Positions 27,436 through 38,200 of a stretch of 64,000 nucleotides of DNA are shown here, piece by piece. Origin of the DNA: Cydia pomonella (Eukaryota; Arthropoda; Insecta; Lepidoptera; Tortricidae); assembly GCF_033807575.1 (NCBI RefSeq), contig NC_084713.1, positions 22,109,389-22,173,388 of the forward strand. The letters are read 5' to 3'. Each line of letters starts with the position of its first letter. Within the stretch, counting starts at the first letter, position 1. The notes under the pieces were generated by a model. That model was not told where the DNA came from. It saw only the letters and a list, made by a program, of their open reading frames with translations, and ran no database searches. The position numbers and the translations under genes were made by a program.

Positions 27436-28199
27436 TTTATTCCAGAAAATCATTTCCATATACATTATACATTTACACATTACAAAAAGAATTAAATTAA
27501 ATTAAAATAAAATTAAATCAAATTAAATAACATCCTAAAATTTAAATAACAATAAAATTCAAATAAGGACCTGCGTCCCGGGTTACCCTTATTATGGATT
27601 ATGTTAGCTCCCTCTGAAGCTAGGTAATGTTTTAGAAGCAGCGTATAAGTGCCGTGTTATCCCTAAACTGCAGTAACTGCAAACACCAATTTCGATATAC
27701 TTAAACGCAAAAAACAGTTTAAATTAAAAGTAATTTATTTTCATCGATATTGTAATATAATAATAATAATTTACATTTTTTACATACTTACAGTTCTGTG
27801 CAATATAATAGCAGTACACTCTGCGACGAAGATCGTCTTATAGAAAAGTTTATTTTTTTGTGGATGACTTGGGTTTAGATGTAAAGCTTTGATTGGAAAT
27901 AATAGGAAAGATTCTAAATGACAATTATAGTACACAATTGTATTTTTTTCGTAGGGTTTTACGTTTTTATAGGAATTTCCGCAACTGAGTAAAAAATGCC
28001 GATTTTCATGATATTTTTTTTTACTTCCAATATCATTTAAGTAAAGGTTACAGTCGATTTTGAAACAATATCAAGTAATGCAGAATAATTATATAAAAAG
28101 ATACAATATTATTGATCTAAAGTTATAGTTTTCCCTTAATTTACATTTTCTTATATACATACGAAGTATTCGAAACACAATGCAATAAGCTTAAAAACA

Positions 28200-28360
28200 C
28201 ATACTTTGGTTTTTCCTGAAATATACGTATAATATCTGGGAGAAAGAAACTCATAAATGCGCGTTTTCCCAGAGATAAGAGCTAGCTGGATCGATTTGTC
28301 GCCCCCGAAAACCCCCATATAGCAAATTTCATTGAAATCGTTAGAGCCGTTAAAAAAAAA
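28200..28360 (+). mobile_element. Retroposon 3' region providing the empty site for the 42-kb insertion
   Basis: Shares TTTTCCCAGAGATAAGA, GATCGATTTGTCGCCC and AAAACCCCCATATAGCAAAT with 41925-42515. Here the segment is continuous, whereas at 42 kb it is split by a hAT-like element. Confidence 0.7.
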
Positions 28361-28643
28361 ACAAATACTTAACCGTATTTTTTTTTAAACCGCAGTAACA
28401 GAGCCTCATCTAATGTGATTTAGCTATTATTTTGATCGAATTTTAGTGCTACGGGAGTTGGTTATTATCTGGTTTTATTGCATTTAAATTAGTAAATATG
28501 CGCAATGGTAGTTTAAAGCCCGACCAGAAGTATATGATCATTGTCAAGAGGGCGCTGTTATTCTCATGTATAGGGCGACAGTTCAGTTTAGTATGAAAAA
28601 TTTAGTTCCAATGAAATTCCGCAATATGGCGCGTGTACATATA

Positions 28644-29116
28644 CAGAGTGAACTTAGCCATTGGACAAACCCTGAAATCCCACGTAGGGTTACTTCTCAG
28701 GAATGCTCTGACGTTAATATTTTTTTAATTAGAACAAAAGATAAAAAAATATTTTTTTCGAACAAAAGTTATTTGCAATAATCGACAACAAAAAGAAACA
28801 CACTGTGTTTCTTTTTGGCACTGTTTTTGACATTTTGTTCGAAATATTTGATAATGATGACATTTTCAAAGTCAGAAGCTTTATTAGTGTCATAAATAAA
28901 AAGATAATCAAAAAGGTCGAAGAAGGTTCCATACTATTTTTTAGGATATTACCTTAGGAGCTACTAACAAATACAGGCTGCTCCAAAGTAAAAAATGGTA
29001 ATTCGTTAATTTCTTTGAATCCGCTACACCGGTTGTTATGATACTTTGTACATTGGTTCTAAATACCCTAATGCATATGTACATTTCGGCTTTGTCCAAT
29101 GGCTAGGGACACACTG
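28644..29116 (-). mobile_element. Mariner-like MITE, CATTGGACAAA family, full copy
   Basis: Ends CAGAGTGAACTTAGCCATTG and CAATGGCTAGGGACACACTG are inverted repeats of about 26 bp flanked by TA on both sides (28642-28643, 29117-29118). It is 473 bp with no coding capacity. Inverse orientation to the 32665-33136 copy, with high similarity throughout. Confidence 0.85.
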
Positions 29117-29356
29117 TATTAATGGTCAGGCTTTATCTACATCTACATTAACAAACCTGTATCTGTAGGTGCATCGTAATTTTAACTTTACTTTAAAGAG
29201 AAACGTTACCTTAATTACATTTAAATTTAGAAAATCTCTGAGAAACAAAGAAATTCGATTTGGCCTCTATTTTAATATCAGTCGAGATGACGTTTTATTC
29301 GAAATAAAGTATCACATGTGAACAATTTTCATACATTTCGCATGTTACTTGATATC

Positions 29357-29770
29357 TATGGAGTGTGGAATTAAGAGGAGTGACATCTCTTATGGTAGAA
29401 CTGTTGCAAATGTGTCCAGCTGTCAGCTATAAATAATAGTTCCAAATCTCTCCAGAGTAGCGCTAGAGTAGCTAAGAACCTAGGCGCTATTGACGGAGTG
29501 AAGTGCGCTGTCTATGATTTGATTTTTTGTTCAAGTACTCTAGGTATTGTAGCGCCACCTATTTAAGGTTTTTTGATGACACGTTTTGGTACATGGAGAT
29601 TTCTTTCCTTACCTCCACCTTCCATATTGATATCGAACGATATGGCAGTCGTTTACGACTCTAGTTTGTCTGTCATTATTAGAAAAAAACAATGGATGCG
29701 TGACATGCCGAAAAAGTTTGCACTACCGCCGTTTTGACGTTTAATTAGTTAGTAATATGGAGTGTGGAAT
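29357..29770. repeat. Dispersed repeat bounded by direct TATGGAGTGTGGAAT copies
   Basis: TATGGAGTGTGGAAT occurs at both edges in the same orientation. The part 29375-29640 matches the reverse complement of 47851-48127, including TAGCGCTAGAGTAGCTAAGA and GTACTCTAGGTATTGTAGCG. A fragment (AGCTGGACACTTTTGCAACA) is also at about 44210-44232. Confidence 0.65.
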
Positions 29771-30599
29771 GTTTATAAGTATAACATTCGTTTTGTTGAC
29801 ACTTGACTACCGGTACCGACTAGGCAAGACCGGTCTTCAAAAATGTTCATCTCTGCGGCACTAACCACCGGCAGCTTCGGCCTCGCTTCGTTGCCGACAT
29901 CCTTGGTTCAGGTATTTATAATGTGTTTATTGTTTCGTCTTGTTTTTATATGTAAATAAAATATAAATAAACACTATACTAGTAATATATTTTTTTGGTA
30001 ACAAATGCTTCATTTACATAATAGATATATACAGAGGTATTACTATTAATAACCAGCTTAAATCTAAAATGCTGGCGGCATTTCCTCGTTGTATCGCAAT
30101 GCTGATATGTTGTGCGAGGAAGCCAGCATTGCAGTCACCAGTCATAAGATTTTTATTAACATTAAACTTTAATTGACACTTTAATAAGGCAAGTTTAAAT
30201 TTAACAATAACATTACATTGTCATTGAATGTTCAACAGTCTGTAACGACCGTTAAGTGGCAGTTAAATTCCCAGTGATTTACTTATTATTATTTTATATT
30301 ATCGTTATCTTCTATATTATATAATTCATTCGATCAAAATTCAAAAGCTGCATTCGATATGATATATTGTGGACATGCTGAGCAAATAAAAGTCATTAGA
30401 TAATTTTTGAGAAATACGTGTTTTTCGAAAAAAGCGGGCAATGTTGGCGTTGGCTAGTTTCACGATTCTAGTTTTTGTAAAAAAGACGTTTGGTGCACTT
30501 GGATGCATTGTCCTCTAGATGTGTTTAGATTATGTCAATGTAGATGTTAGTCATTCAATATCATGAGAACAAATATCCTAGTATTGTCACCTTAGCGAT

Positions 30600-30622
30600 G
30601 TCTTCTTCTTCTTCTTCTTCCT
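30600..30622. repeat. (TTC)n microsatellite
   Basis: About seven TTC units, followed by CCTCGCGTTGTCCCGGCATT, a short GC-rich segment seen in other repeats (compare 51925-51945). Confidence 0.85.
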
Positions 30623-30908
30623 CGCGTTGTCCCGGCATTTGGCCACGGCTCATGGGAGCCTGGGGTCCGCTTGACAACACCACCTTAGCGATGTGCCGAG
30701 TTAATATAAATTTTTGGCAATATTCCTGTAGAAAATATTGCCAAAAAATTCTAACATCAACGACTATAGGGCGTTAATGACTACAGTGCACTAGCATAAC
30801 AGTTTTTATTATAACACAAGGATGGCAAAAAAGTATATACATACAACGTCTGAAAGTAATCGGTTAATGCGGCTTATGAACGTTTGCAAATCATGCGCGA
30901 TGCCGACC

Positions 30909-31336
30909 CTAGTGTTGGTTAGGACTCAAGTCCTTCGAGTCTTCTGCTACTCAGTTTTAAGTCGAAGCTCGGGTTCTTTTTATCTTGTTAGAGACCAGAG
31001 TCCTTTGTAGAGAAATTAGTAATTTTCAGATAACTAGGTATTAATTTATTCACAAAATAATTTCAAAATTCTATTATCTTCATGTAAACTTGACGTGTCA
31101 ATAAACACACATATTAACACAATAAATTACACAATTATACAACTATTTTCTTTAAATTGTTGACGGAGTCTTTATTCGGCGGCTCATGTCTTTTTGAATT
31201 GCGCTTTTTATAAGACTCAATAAAATATTCGAATTAGGACTTAAAATACTCGGAAGATTTTAAGCGCTTAGCCTCTTAAAAACGAGTATAGTTCTTCATA
31301 ATTAGACTCAAAAGATTCGAGTTCCTACCAACACTA
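30909..31336. mobile_element. hAT-like non-autonomous element
   Basis: Ends TAGTGTTGGTTAGGACTC and GAGTTCCTACCAACACTA are imperfect inverted repeats. The flanks GCCGACCC and ACCGATCC match at 6 of 8 positions, which fits an eroded 8-bp duplication. The interior carries several GACTCAAG/ACTCGAGT-type subterminal motifs. A related copy is at 18505-18848. Confidence 0.6.
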
Positions 31337-32365
31337 ACCGATCCCTCAATAATTCCATACTGTATTTCTTCGAGAAGACCTCAGGTGGCAGTTCGTAGTT
31401 CGATCCACAGCCGGAGCGTCCACGGGCGGAAAGTCCTCTTAAACGCGACCATTACGGGGTTTCAGGGTGTGAGAGCAGATTTCGGTTTAGCGACGACAAC
31501 AATAAATATGCAAGAAAAACAATGTAAGTGGTATAAGCACCTTTATTAACTCAATAAAATACCTTTAATCTTTATCTTAATATAAAAAAAAAATTAGCGA
31601 TATATATTTGTGTTGGTTTTAAATATTTTCACTAGTATATATAAATTATAAATATAACATCAATTTCAGCTTGTAAACAGGTAATTGTATTTGTGTACCT
31701 TTCATATAAAAGGAAACAGGATCTTATCTGTAGTTGTATATCTTTCAATTGACGTACACTCGTTAAATAATAAATCAACTAATATCAACAATAGGATCAT
31801 ATACAAGAGGCAACGTGGGACATGAAGCTGTTAAATTATCGTTCGACAGATTCGACACATTGTAACCAATACAACAGGAAGGTATATGTATACAAGTATA
31901 TAGGTACTTCAACTTCTTAAAAATATTTTTTTTTATTTAACACCACATTGAAAAATGTTTACAGGCAATGCTACAAAACATTACAGAATTAGACTAAAGT
32001 AGGCACAAATTAATATTTACATGTAGATATAAAAACTTTTAAAATTATGATGCTAAAAAGGAGCGAACCTCAGCATGTGTTGCAGCAGGCTTACCTACTA
32101 CAACGCTGGTTTTCAGGCCGACCCTTCGTACTTGTACAATACGAATTTGCTTGCTGCTTGTCGGAAACTGTATGGCTAAGACTATTTTAGTTTGTGTAGA
32201 AAATAATATATGTTTATGTTTGTGGATATATTTATAAGATTATACTGTATGATACTATGACATATGTGAAGGTAGGTTTAATGTTTAGGCTAAATAAATA
32301 GTTCTTCAACTTCAACATTTATTCAGCAAATAGGCCACAAGGGCACTTTTATATTTTACCATATA

Positions 32366-32610
32366 CAGTCAGCATCAGTGTTGCCGAACGTTAATTAGAA
32401 TTGACCATATTGAAAATTTACGATTACAAATTGAACTGTAAACCGTAACGGACGGTTACAGTTTGCGGTTCAATTTGTAATGGTTAATTTTCAATATGGT
32501 CAATTCTAATTAACGTTCGGTCAACACTGGTCAGCATTACTAGGAATGGATAAAACAACGCGCCAAAAGTATGTGCCAACCTCAAATAGTTTTCAAAATT
32601 TACCAAACAA
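32366..32610 (+). mobile_element. TA-flanked MITE (CAGTCAGCATCAAAAGTAG family) split by a hAT foldback
   Basis: Begins CAGTCAGCAT after TATA, is interrupted at once by the 32376-32529 hairpin, then resumes GTCAGCATTACTAGGAATGG, then ACAACGCGCCAAAAGTATG as in 59000-59289. The right end could not be located. Confidence 0.65.
32376..32529. mobile_element. hAT-like palindromic foldback with 8-bp duplication GTCAGCAT
   Basis: Starts CAGTGTTGCCGAACGTTAAT and ends TTAACGTTCGGTCAACACTG. Nearly the whole 154 bp is one inverted repeat with centre CCGTAACGGACGG. Direct copies of GTCAGCAT lie immediately outside both ends (32368-32375 and 32530-32537). The family recurs at 63500-63634 (full) and 58564-58672 (partial). 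Confidence 0.9.
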
Positions 32611-32664
32611 ATTAGAAATAAATCTCTTCAGTTCATAATGATTTGCTACAGTATAATTATTATA

Positions 32665-33136
32665 CAGTGTGTCCCTAGCCATTGGACAAAGCCGAAATGT
32701 ACATATGCATTAGGGTATTTAGAACCAGTGTACAAAGTATCATAACAACCGCTGTAGAGCGGTTTCGAAGAAATTAACAAATTACCATTTTTTACTTTGG
32801 AGCAGCCTGTATGTGTTAGTAGCTCCTAAGGCAATATCCTCAAGGAATAGTATGGAACCTTCTTCGACCTTTTTGATTATCTTTTTTATTTATGACACTA
32901 ATAAGCTTCTGACTTTTGAAAAATGTCATCATTATCAAATATTTCGAACAAATTGTCAAAAACACTGCCAAAGATTAACACAGTGTGTTTCTTTTGTTGT
33001 CGATTATTGCAAATAACTTTTGTTTGAATTTTTTTTTTCTTTTGTTCTAATTAAAAAAAATATTATCGTCAGAGCATTCCTGAGAAGTAACCCTACGTGG
33101 GATTTCAGAGTTTGTCCAATGGCTAAGGTCACCCTG
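32665..33136 (+). mobile_element. Mariner-like MITE, CATTGGACAAA family, full copy
   Basis: Ends CAGTGTGTCCCTAGCCATTG and CAATGGCTAAGGTCACCCTG, TA on each side. 472 bp; non-coding. Same family as 28644-29116, 41207-41637 and 58710-58850. Confidence 0.85.
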
Positions 33137-34329
33137 TATGTACAAATAGAGATATGACGCTTTTTGTTAAGCTATTAGAGGCGGTACAGCTTGACGCATA
33201 GTCCTGATGAACTACTTTTGATGTTGCCTGTAGGTATAGTTAAGGAATTGGATTTATGTAGTCACAGACCTTAATTTGATACATTTACGATTCAAGCTAA
33301 TTTGGTTGCCAATACTAACGCTATAACATCTCTAATACAAGAGACAAGAATGTAAAGTAAGCCCTAAACGGCTCCACTATTAAAGTCCGTGACTTTACCG
33401 TTTGGTACCCTATCACGATGGCAATTAACATGAAAGCCACATATGATTGTTCGCGTCCGTACTTCCGTAAAGTACTTTAATATAAACATGTTTACTAAAT
33501 ATCACGCGAGATGGCGCTGTACCATGAGCGGCGATTTCTGCATCGCGCTATTGAAATATTTATAGGGATTGTATATAAGGGTTTGGGATTATTTTAATAC
33601 TCGTATACTAGCTTTTTTTGTGACTGTTTGTTTGTTTATATGTATAGTCAATCCTCCTTAAGTAAAGAGCGCCCTTTTTGAACGAGTTAGGGGAGAACAT
33701 ACATGATAGTGACTTTTGTAACAAGGTACAAAATGGTACAGAGATTAAATTCTTTGGCAGTACTTGCGAATTAAATATAAGTTAGGTGTTAATCCAGCAT
33801 GTTTTGTTGTCTGTAAAAAATATATGACTAGGTATTACAAATCTTCCCAATAAGCTGAGTTAGGATTGTGTTGTGGGTATGGGTACTAGACAAAGATATA
33901 GATTAGGATAGATTAATCTATTTCTTAAAGAAAAAGACACCGTATTCTACACAAACGGATAAAACAAAGGCTTTCACTAAAATATCGTCAACTTAACATT
34001 AAAACAGAAATAAAACATATAAAAATAAAACAATGTCACGACGAAAAAGAAATGTCAATGTATACATAGACCCTAGACCCTAGGGTCAACCTAGGTATTG
34101 TCGAAATGTCAAAAAGAATAAAAAACAAATATATTTACAAAAACAAATACTAAGTTATAAATAGCTTTATCTTTTAAGTAATTTAAATGAAAATATATTA
34201 TATATCAACGATCTTAATTGCTAACAAATTAGTAGTTTAAAAAACACTAGAAAAATACGCTTATGATACGATATTCCATCATGGAATGCCAGTGCCTATC
34301 TTCCGGCTTCATCATCAGACCTTGAAACC

Positions 34330-34560
34330 TAATCGTGGTTAAAATTCATTACAAGACTTTTCTAACAAATCTAAACACAGCTATGATACGATGTGCACGA
34401 TGTTCCATCATGAAGTTCCAGTTCATATCTTCCGGCTCCATCATCAGATCAGTTCGACGGTACCATATTATTGTGTTGTCATCAGAACTACATACAGCTG
34501 CCAATTTTCATGACGCTACGATCCTTGGAAGATGTTTAAATTAGTTACCTTAGATTCCAT
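34330..34560 (-). repeat. Dispersed repeat shared with 14850-15110 and 46145-46420
   Basis: Contains CATATCTTCCGGCTCCATCA, TCAGATCAGTTCGACGGTAC and CAATTTTCATGACGCTACGA, aligned with the other copies. A partial tandem copy (TCTTCCGGCTTCATCATCAG) lies at about 34300-34320. Confidence 0.5.
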
Positions 34561-35134
34561 TACATAGTTACATACAGGTCGACCTAATAAAAGCGTGGTA
34601 AAAATATTAATACAATATCAATTCATATTAAATTAAATTAAATGTCACAGTTATAAAATAGGTATAAAGTCAACATAAATTGAATACATAATAAATTATT
34701 TTTTGCTATATTTTTACCGGAATATAGCGACATTTCTATTAAAAGTTCTTTCAGTTTGTGTGCAAACTTGTCATTCGAGGTTCTGAGGCTGGCGGGTAGT
34801 CGTTCATATAAGGATGGGCCGATCTATATAGCCGATATATAAATGTACATGCCGATGCCGATGTATAGATAAACAAAAATACATCCGTAAGTGACATTGA
34901 ATGAAAATATTCATAACTCAGGAACAAAAAATATTAGTAAAAAAACACCCGCTTTGAGCCTTGGACCTCGTACGCAGGGTCACCTCCTTGCTTAGGAGGC
35001 CGTCACTAGGCTTCAATTCTAATGATAAACTCATAATTTATGTTTTTTTTTATTACGACTAATATAGATATTGACCGCTAGCTCTGAGTGTACAGATCGT
35101 CTCGTTACATCTGTAATGACAGTAGTTAGCGCCG

Positions 35135-35166
35135 TATAAAAAGAGGCGGCGCGCGCGCAGCCTCCA
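35135..35166 (+). promoter_or_regulatory. TATA-box core promoter of plus-strand takeout gene
   Basis: TATAAAA at 35135-35141 in a GC-rich context (GCCGTATAAAAAGAGGCGGC). Start of transcription expected near 35165, and the ATG is at 35218. The signal-peptide exon follows directly. Confidence 0.7.
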
Positions 35167-35217
35167 AGACATTGTTTACTCGCGTCGTATCGTTAAGGTG
35201 TTAGGTAAAAATAAATC

Positions 35218-35272
35218 ATGAAGTTCCTGATCGTTGTTTGTGTATTGGTGTGCGGTGCGAGTGCTAATGTTG
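35218..35272 (+). CDS. Takeout (plus) exon 1: signal peptide
   Basis: ATG in the context AAATAAATCATGAAG encodes MKFLIVVCVLVCGASANV and then donor GTAAGA. The split codon G|CG gives Ala19 with exon 2. Strongly hydrophobic core with likely cleavage after ASA. Confidence 0.9.
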
Positions 35273-38200
35273 GTAAGATATAATAGTAATTACTTTTTTT
35301 TTAACATTATATTTTATATAAAATATTACATCGTATTTGCGTTCAAACTTCCAACTGATTATAAATATACATACCATTTGACGTTTATTGAACTTAATGC
35401 ATGCCTGCAAATCATTTATTTCAAAAATTACAAAGTGGTAAATTCTATAATTAATAATGTAACCTAATAAAAACTAATTCACATAAAAATAATCCATTAA
35501 TTAACAATATTAATAAACATCAACTTCATCAACAAGTCACTTAAAAACCTTTACCTTTTACATTTAAAATGTTATTGTACTTTCCGTAAGTTTGTCTCTC
35601 TTACATGTTCGCTTTATTAGAGCCTTTTTTTGTTAGAGCCTTTTTTTGTTAGAGCCTTTTTATGTTAGAGCTTTTTTTTTGTTTTTGAACTATACTTAGT
35701 TTCTGGAAAGGGGCCATGGAACCAAAATCTAGACCCGAAAAACAAGGAAAAACATGACAACGATATAAGACACTAAAACATGTAGTAAACATGTTCTTTA
35801 TGTAAAAACCGGGCAAGTGCGAGTAGTCGGACTCACGCACCAAGGGTTCCTTACCATTACTCAAAAAACGGCAAAAAATATTTATTTTACTCCGTATTTT
35901 GTATTTGTAGTTATAGCGGCAACAGAAATACATTATCTGTGAAAATTAGCAGACAGACCGACAGATGGAGAGTGGAGTCTTAGTAATAGGGTCTCGTTTT
36001 TAGGGTTCCGTAGCCAAATGGCAAAAAACGGAACCCTTATAGATTCGTCATGTTTACCCTTTGGGTACGGAATCCTAATACAATTTTATTCTGTTTTTAG
36101 TATTTGTTGTTATAGCGACAACAGAAATACATAATCTGTAAAAATTTCAACTGGCTGACTATCACGGTTCATGAGATACAGCCTGGTGACAGACGGACGG
36201 ATGGACAGCGGAGTCTCAGTAATAGTATAGGACCCGTTTGACCCTTTGGGTACGGAACCCTAAAAAAGGCTTACTTAATAATTCTGACAATACCGATTCA
36301 GCTGATGATACTATATTACTAAAGATTAAAAAAATACGGCAATCATGAAAATTTCTGACGTCTAGTCCTACTTCCGAAGATATTTAAGAAAAATAAATAT
36401 AATGTATATATTAACGTTAATTTATGCGCCATAACTGCAAAATAAATATTCTTCGGAGATGTTCTAAGAACAATGGTGATGTATAAATACTGAAAAATCT
36501 ATAAACTTGTCAACTGAATAATTGAAGTCTCCTGATTGTTTACAATGCTTAGGTAATTAAAAAATATACTCACTCATGGTTAGAGTTCCATAAATTTACA
36601 CGTAAATATGTGCAGTTAACTAAATTTACACATAAATATGCACAGTTAACTGAATTTACACATGAATATGTGCAGTTAACTGAATATACACATAAATATG
36701 TGCAGTTAACTTAAGCAGCTTTTTGGCTCTTGTTTATGGTAAAATGTTGCCAGCGATTAAAACTGATGGTAAATACATGTTTTACAGGATTTGTCCATAC
36801 CATCCCATTACTGGTGCCTGTTTTATTATAGCGGTGTCTACTATAGGTACTTTAATATTCTATTCTTAAGTCGAACAAAAAGGTAACTTATATTAAATAC
36901 TTAATTTTTAATACATATTCGTATTAATTCTATATTTAACTGTTACTTTTTCTATGAAATTCCATTTCGAAAGAAAACTTTTTCTTCAAACTAAATGTTA
37001 ACAAATCACTTTGATTTGCACATTTATTATATAAAAATAAAACTAAAAAGTTTGGCCCCTTTGTCATGCTGGCAGTATTTCCCTACTCTTTACATTTTAA
37101 ATTAAATTACATCTAACATTTTTGCAAAAAACAACACAATAGGTGGAAAACTCCTACAGGCAGTTGCATCACTAAACTACCTATTTACATTAATCAACAA
37201 AGAATGAAGAAAGCCTTCAAAAGTATTACAGTTATTGCCAATAGTTGTTTGTCTGTTAAGGTATTTTCTGACATTGTTAGGTCGCCATCTGTTACTCTGG
37301 AATGTTTAGTATTGTTACCGTTGGCAATATTGTGTTTGCCGGGAATATTCCGTTCGGCAATATTTGCAAGAAATTGTATTTTTTTTTGGCAAAGGAACAA
37401 CATTATGATTTATGTCGAAATCTATTTATTTTCGATTGTGATGCTATGTCACAGTTGTAAAGTACATACGATATAAACAAGTTAATCGGAAATACATATT
37501 GTGCGAAATAAACACTGTATATCTACTTGTCTCTAAGCTGAAAAGGTTGAGTTTTTAAACCGCTGAACCGATTTAGCTAAAATTTTGTTTGACAAGGAGA
37601 GGGCATGGTCTGGGAAACTCACTTTGGGACCAGACTCCGTATAATAGTAGTCCTCCACTAGGATGTTCAAACCTTTAAATAAAAGTGCAGAATGGCCAGT
37701 TACTTCAGAGAAATAAACCCTTAAAATTTCACATGTAGCTTATATACTAGTAATTTTATCACCGCGCCAGCGTCTTCATAGTGTAGTCGGTTATGTACCT
37801 GTTTGTCGCGTGGACGCTTGAGGTTCGAGTCTCACTCTCGACAAATTTTTTTTTTCTTTTTCAATTAATTATTTTTAATATCAAATAGATTTAATCAGAA
37901 TACAATATTGATAAATGTTAAATTATTTATTTATTTATATTAGGGTAAAGGCACCTATTACCGTGGTAGTTAAGGAACTTTTCAAAAGAGATCAAAAAAT
38001 TAAGGGTATCAATGCTGTCTAACAGCCAGGAATATTTTTTTTTCATCAGAGCATTTAATGAACTTTCCGTTTCACACGTTTTTGGATTCATTTTGGGTTA
38101 TTATATGTATTAAAATATTTTTTGAAGCCAAAATGACCAAATCTTCTATTACCGTGGCAAGGGACAGGCTGTGATTCTATTATCGCGAATTGAGCTTTCA

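Larger units (their letters stand above)
23049..35134. other. 12-kb interval between the two divergent takeout promoters
   Basis: No coding exon was recognised. It is filled by foldback MITE fragments (23385-23640, 24826-24905, 26722-27200), LINE 3' ends (24235-24660, 25437-25700, 27265-27385, 28200-28360), two mariner-like MITEs (28644-29116, 32665-33136), hAT-like elements (30909-31336, 32376-32529) and AT-rich sequence. Any enhancers shared by the two genes cannot be picked out by eye. Confidence 0.6.

Noticed and set aside
36595..36713. CRISPR-like array
   Set aside because: Units are adjacent without unique spacers, in a eukaryotic intron; it is a simple tandem repeat.
37770..37842. Functional tRNA gene
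   Set aside because: A- and B-boxes are present, but the anticodon stem pairs poorly and the sequence is duplicated within transposon arms. Kept as tRNA-like only.
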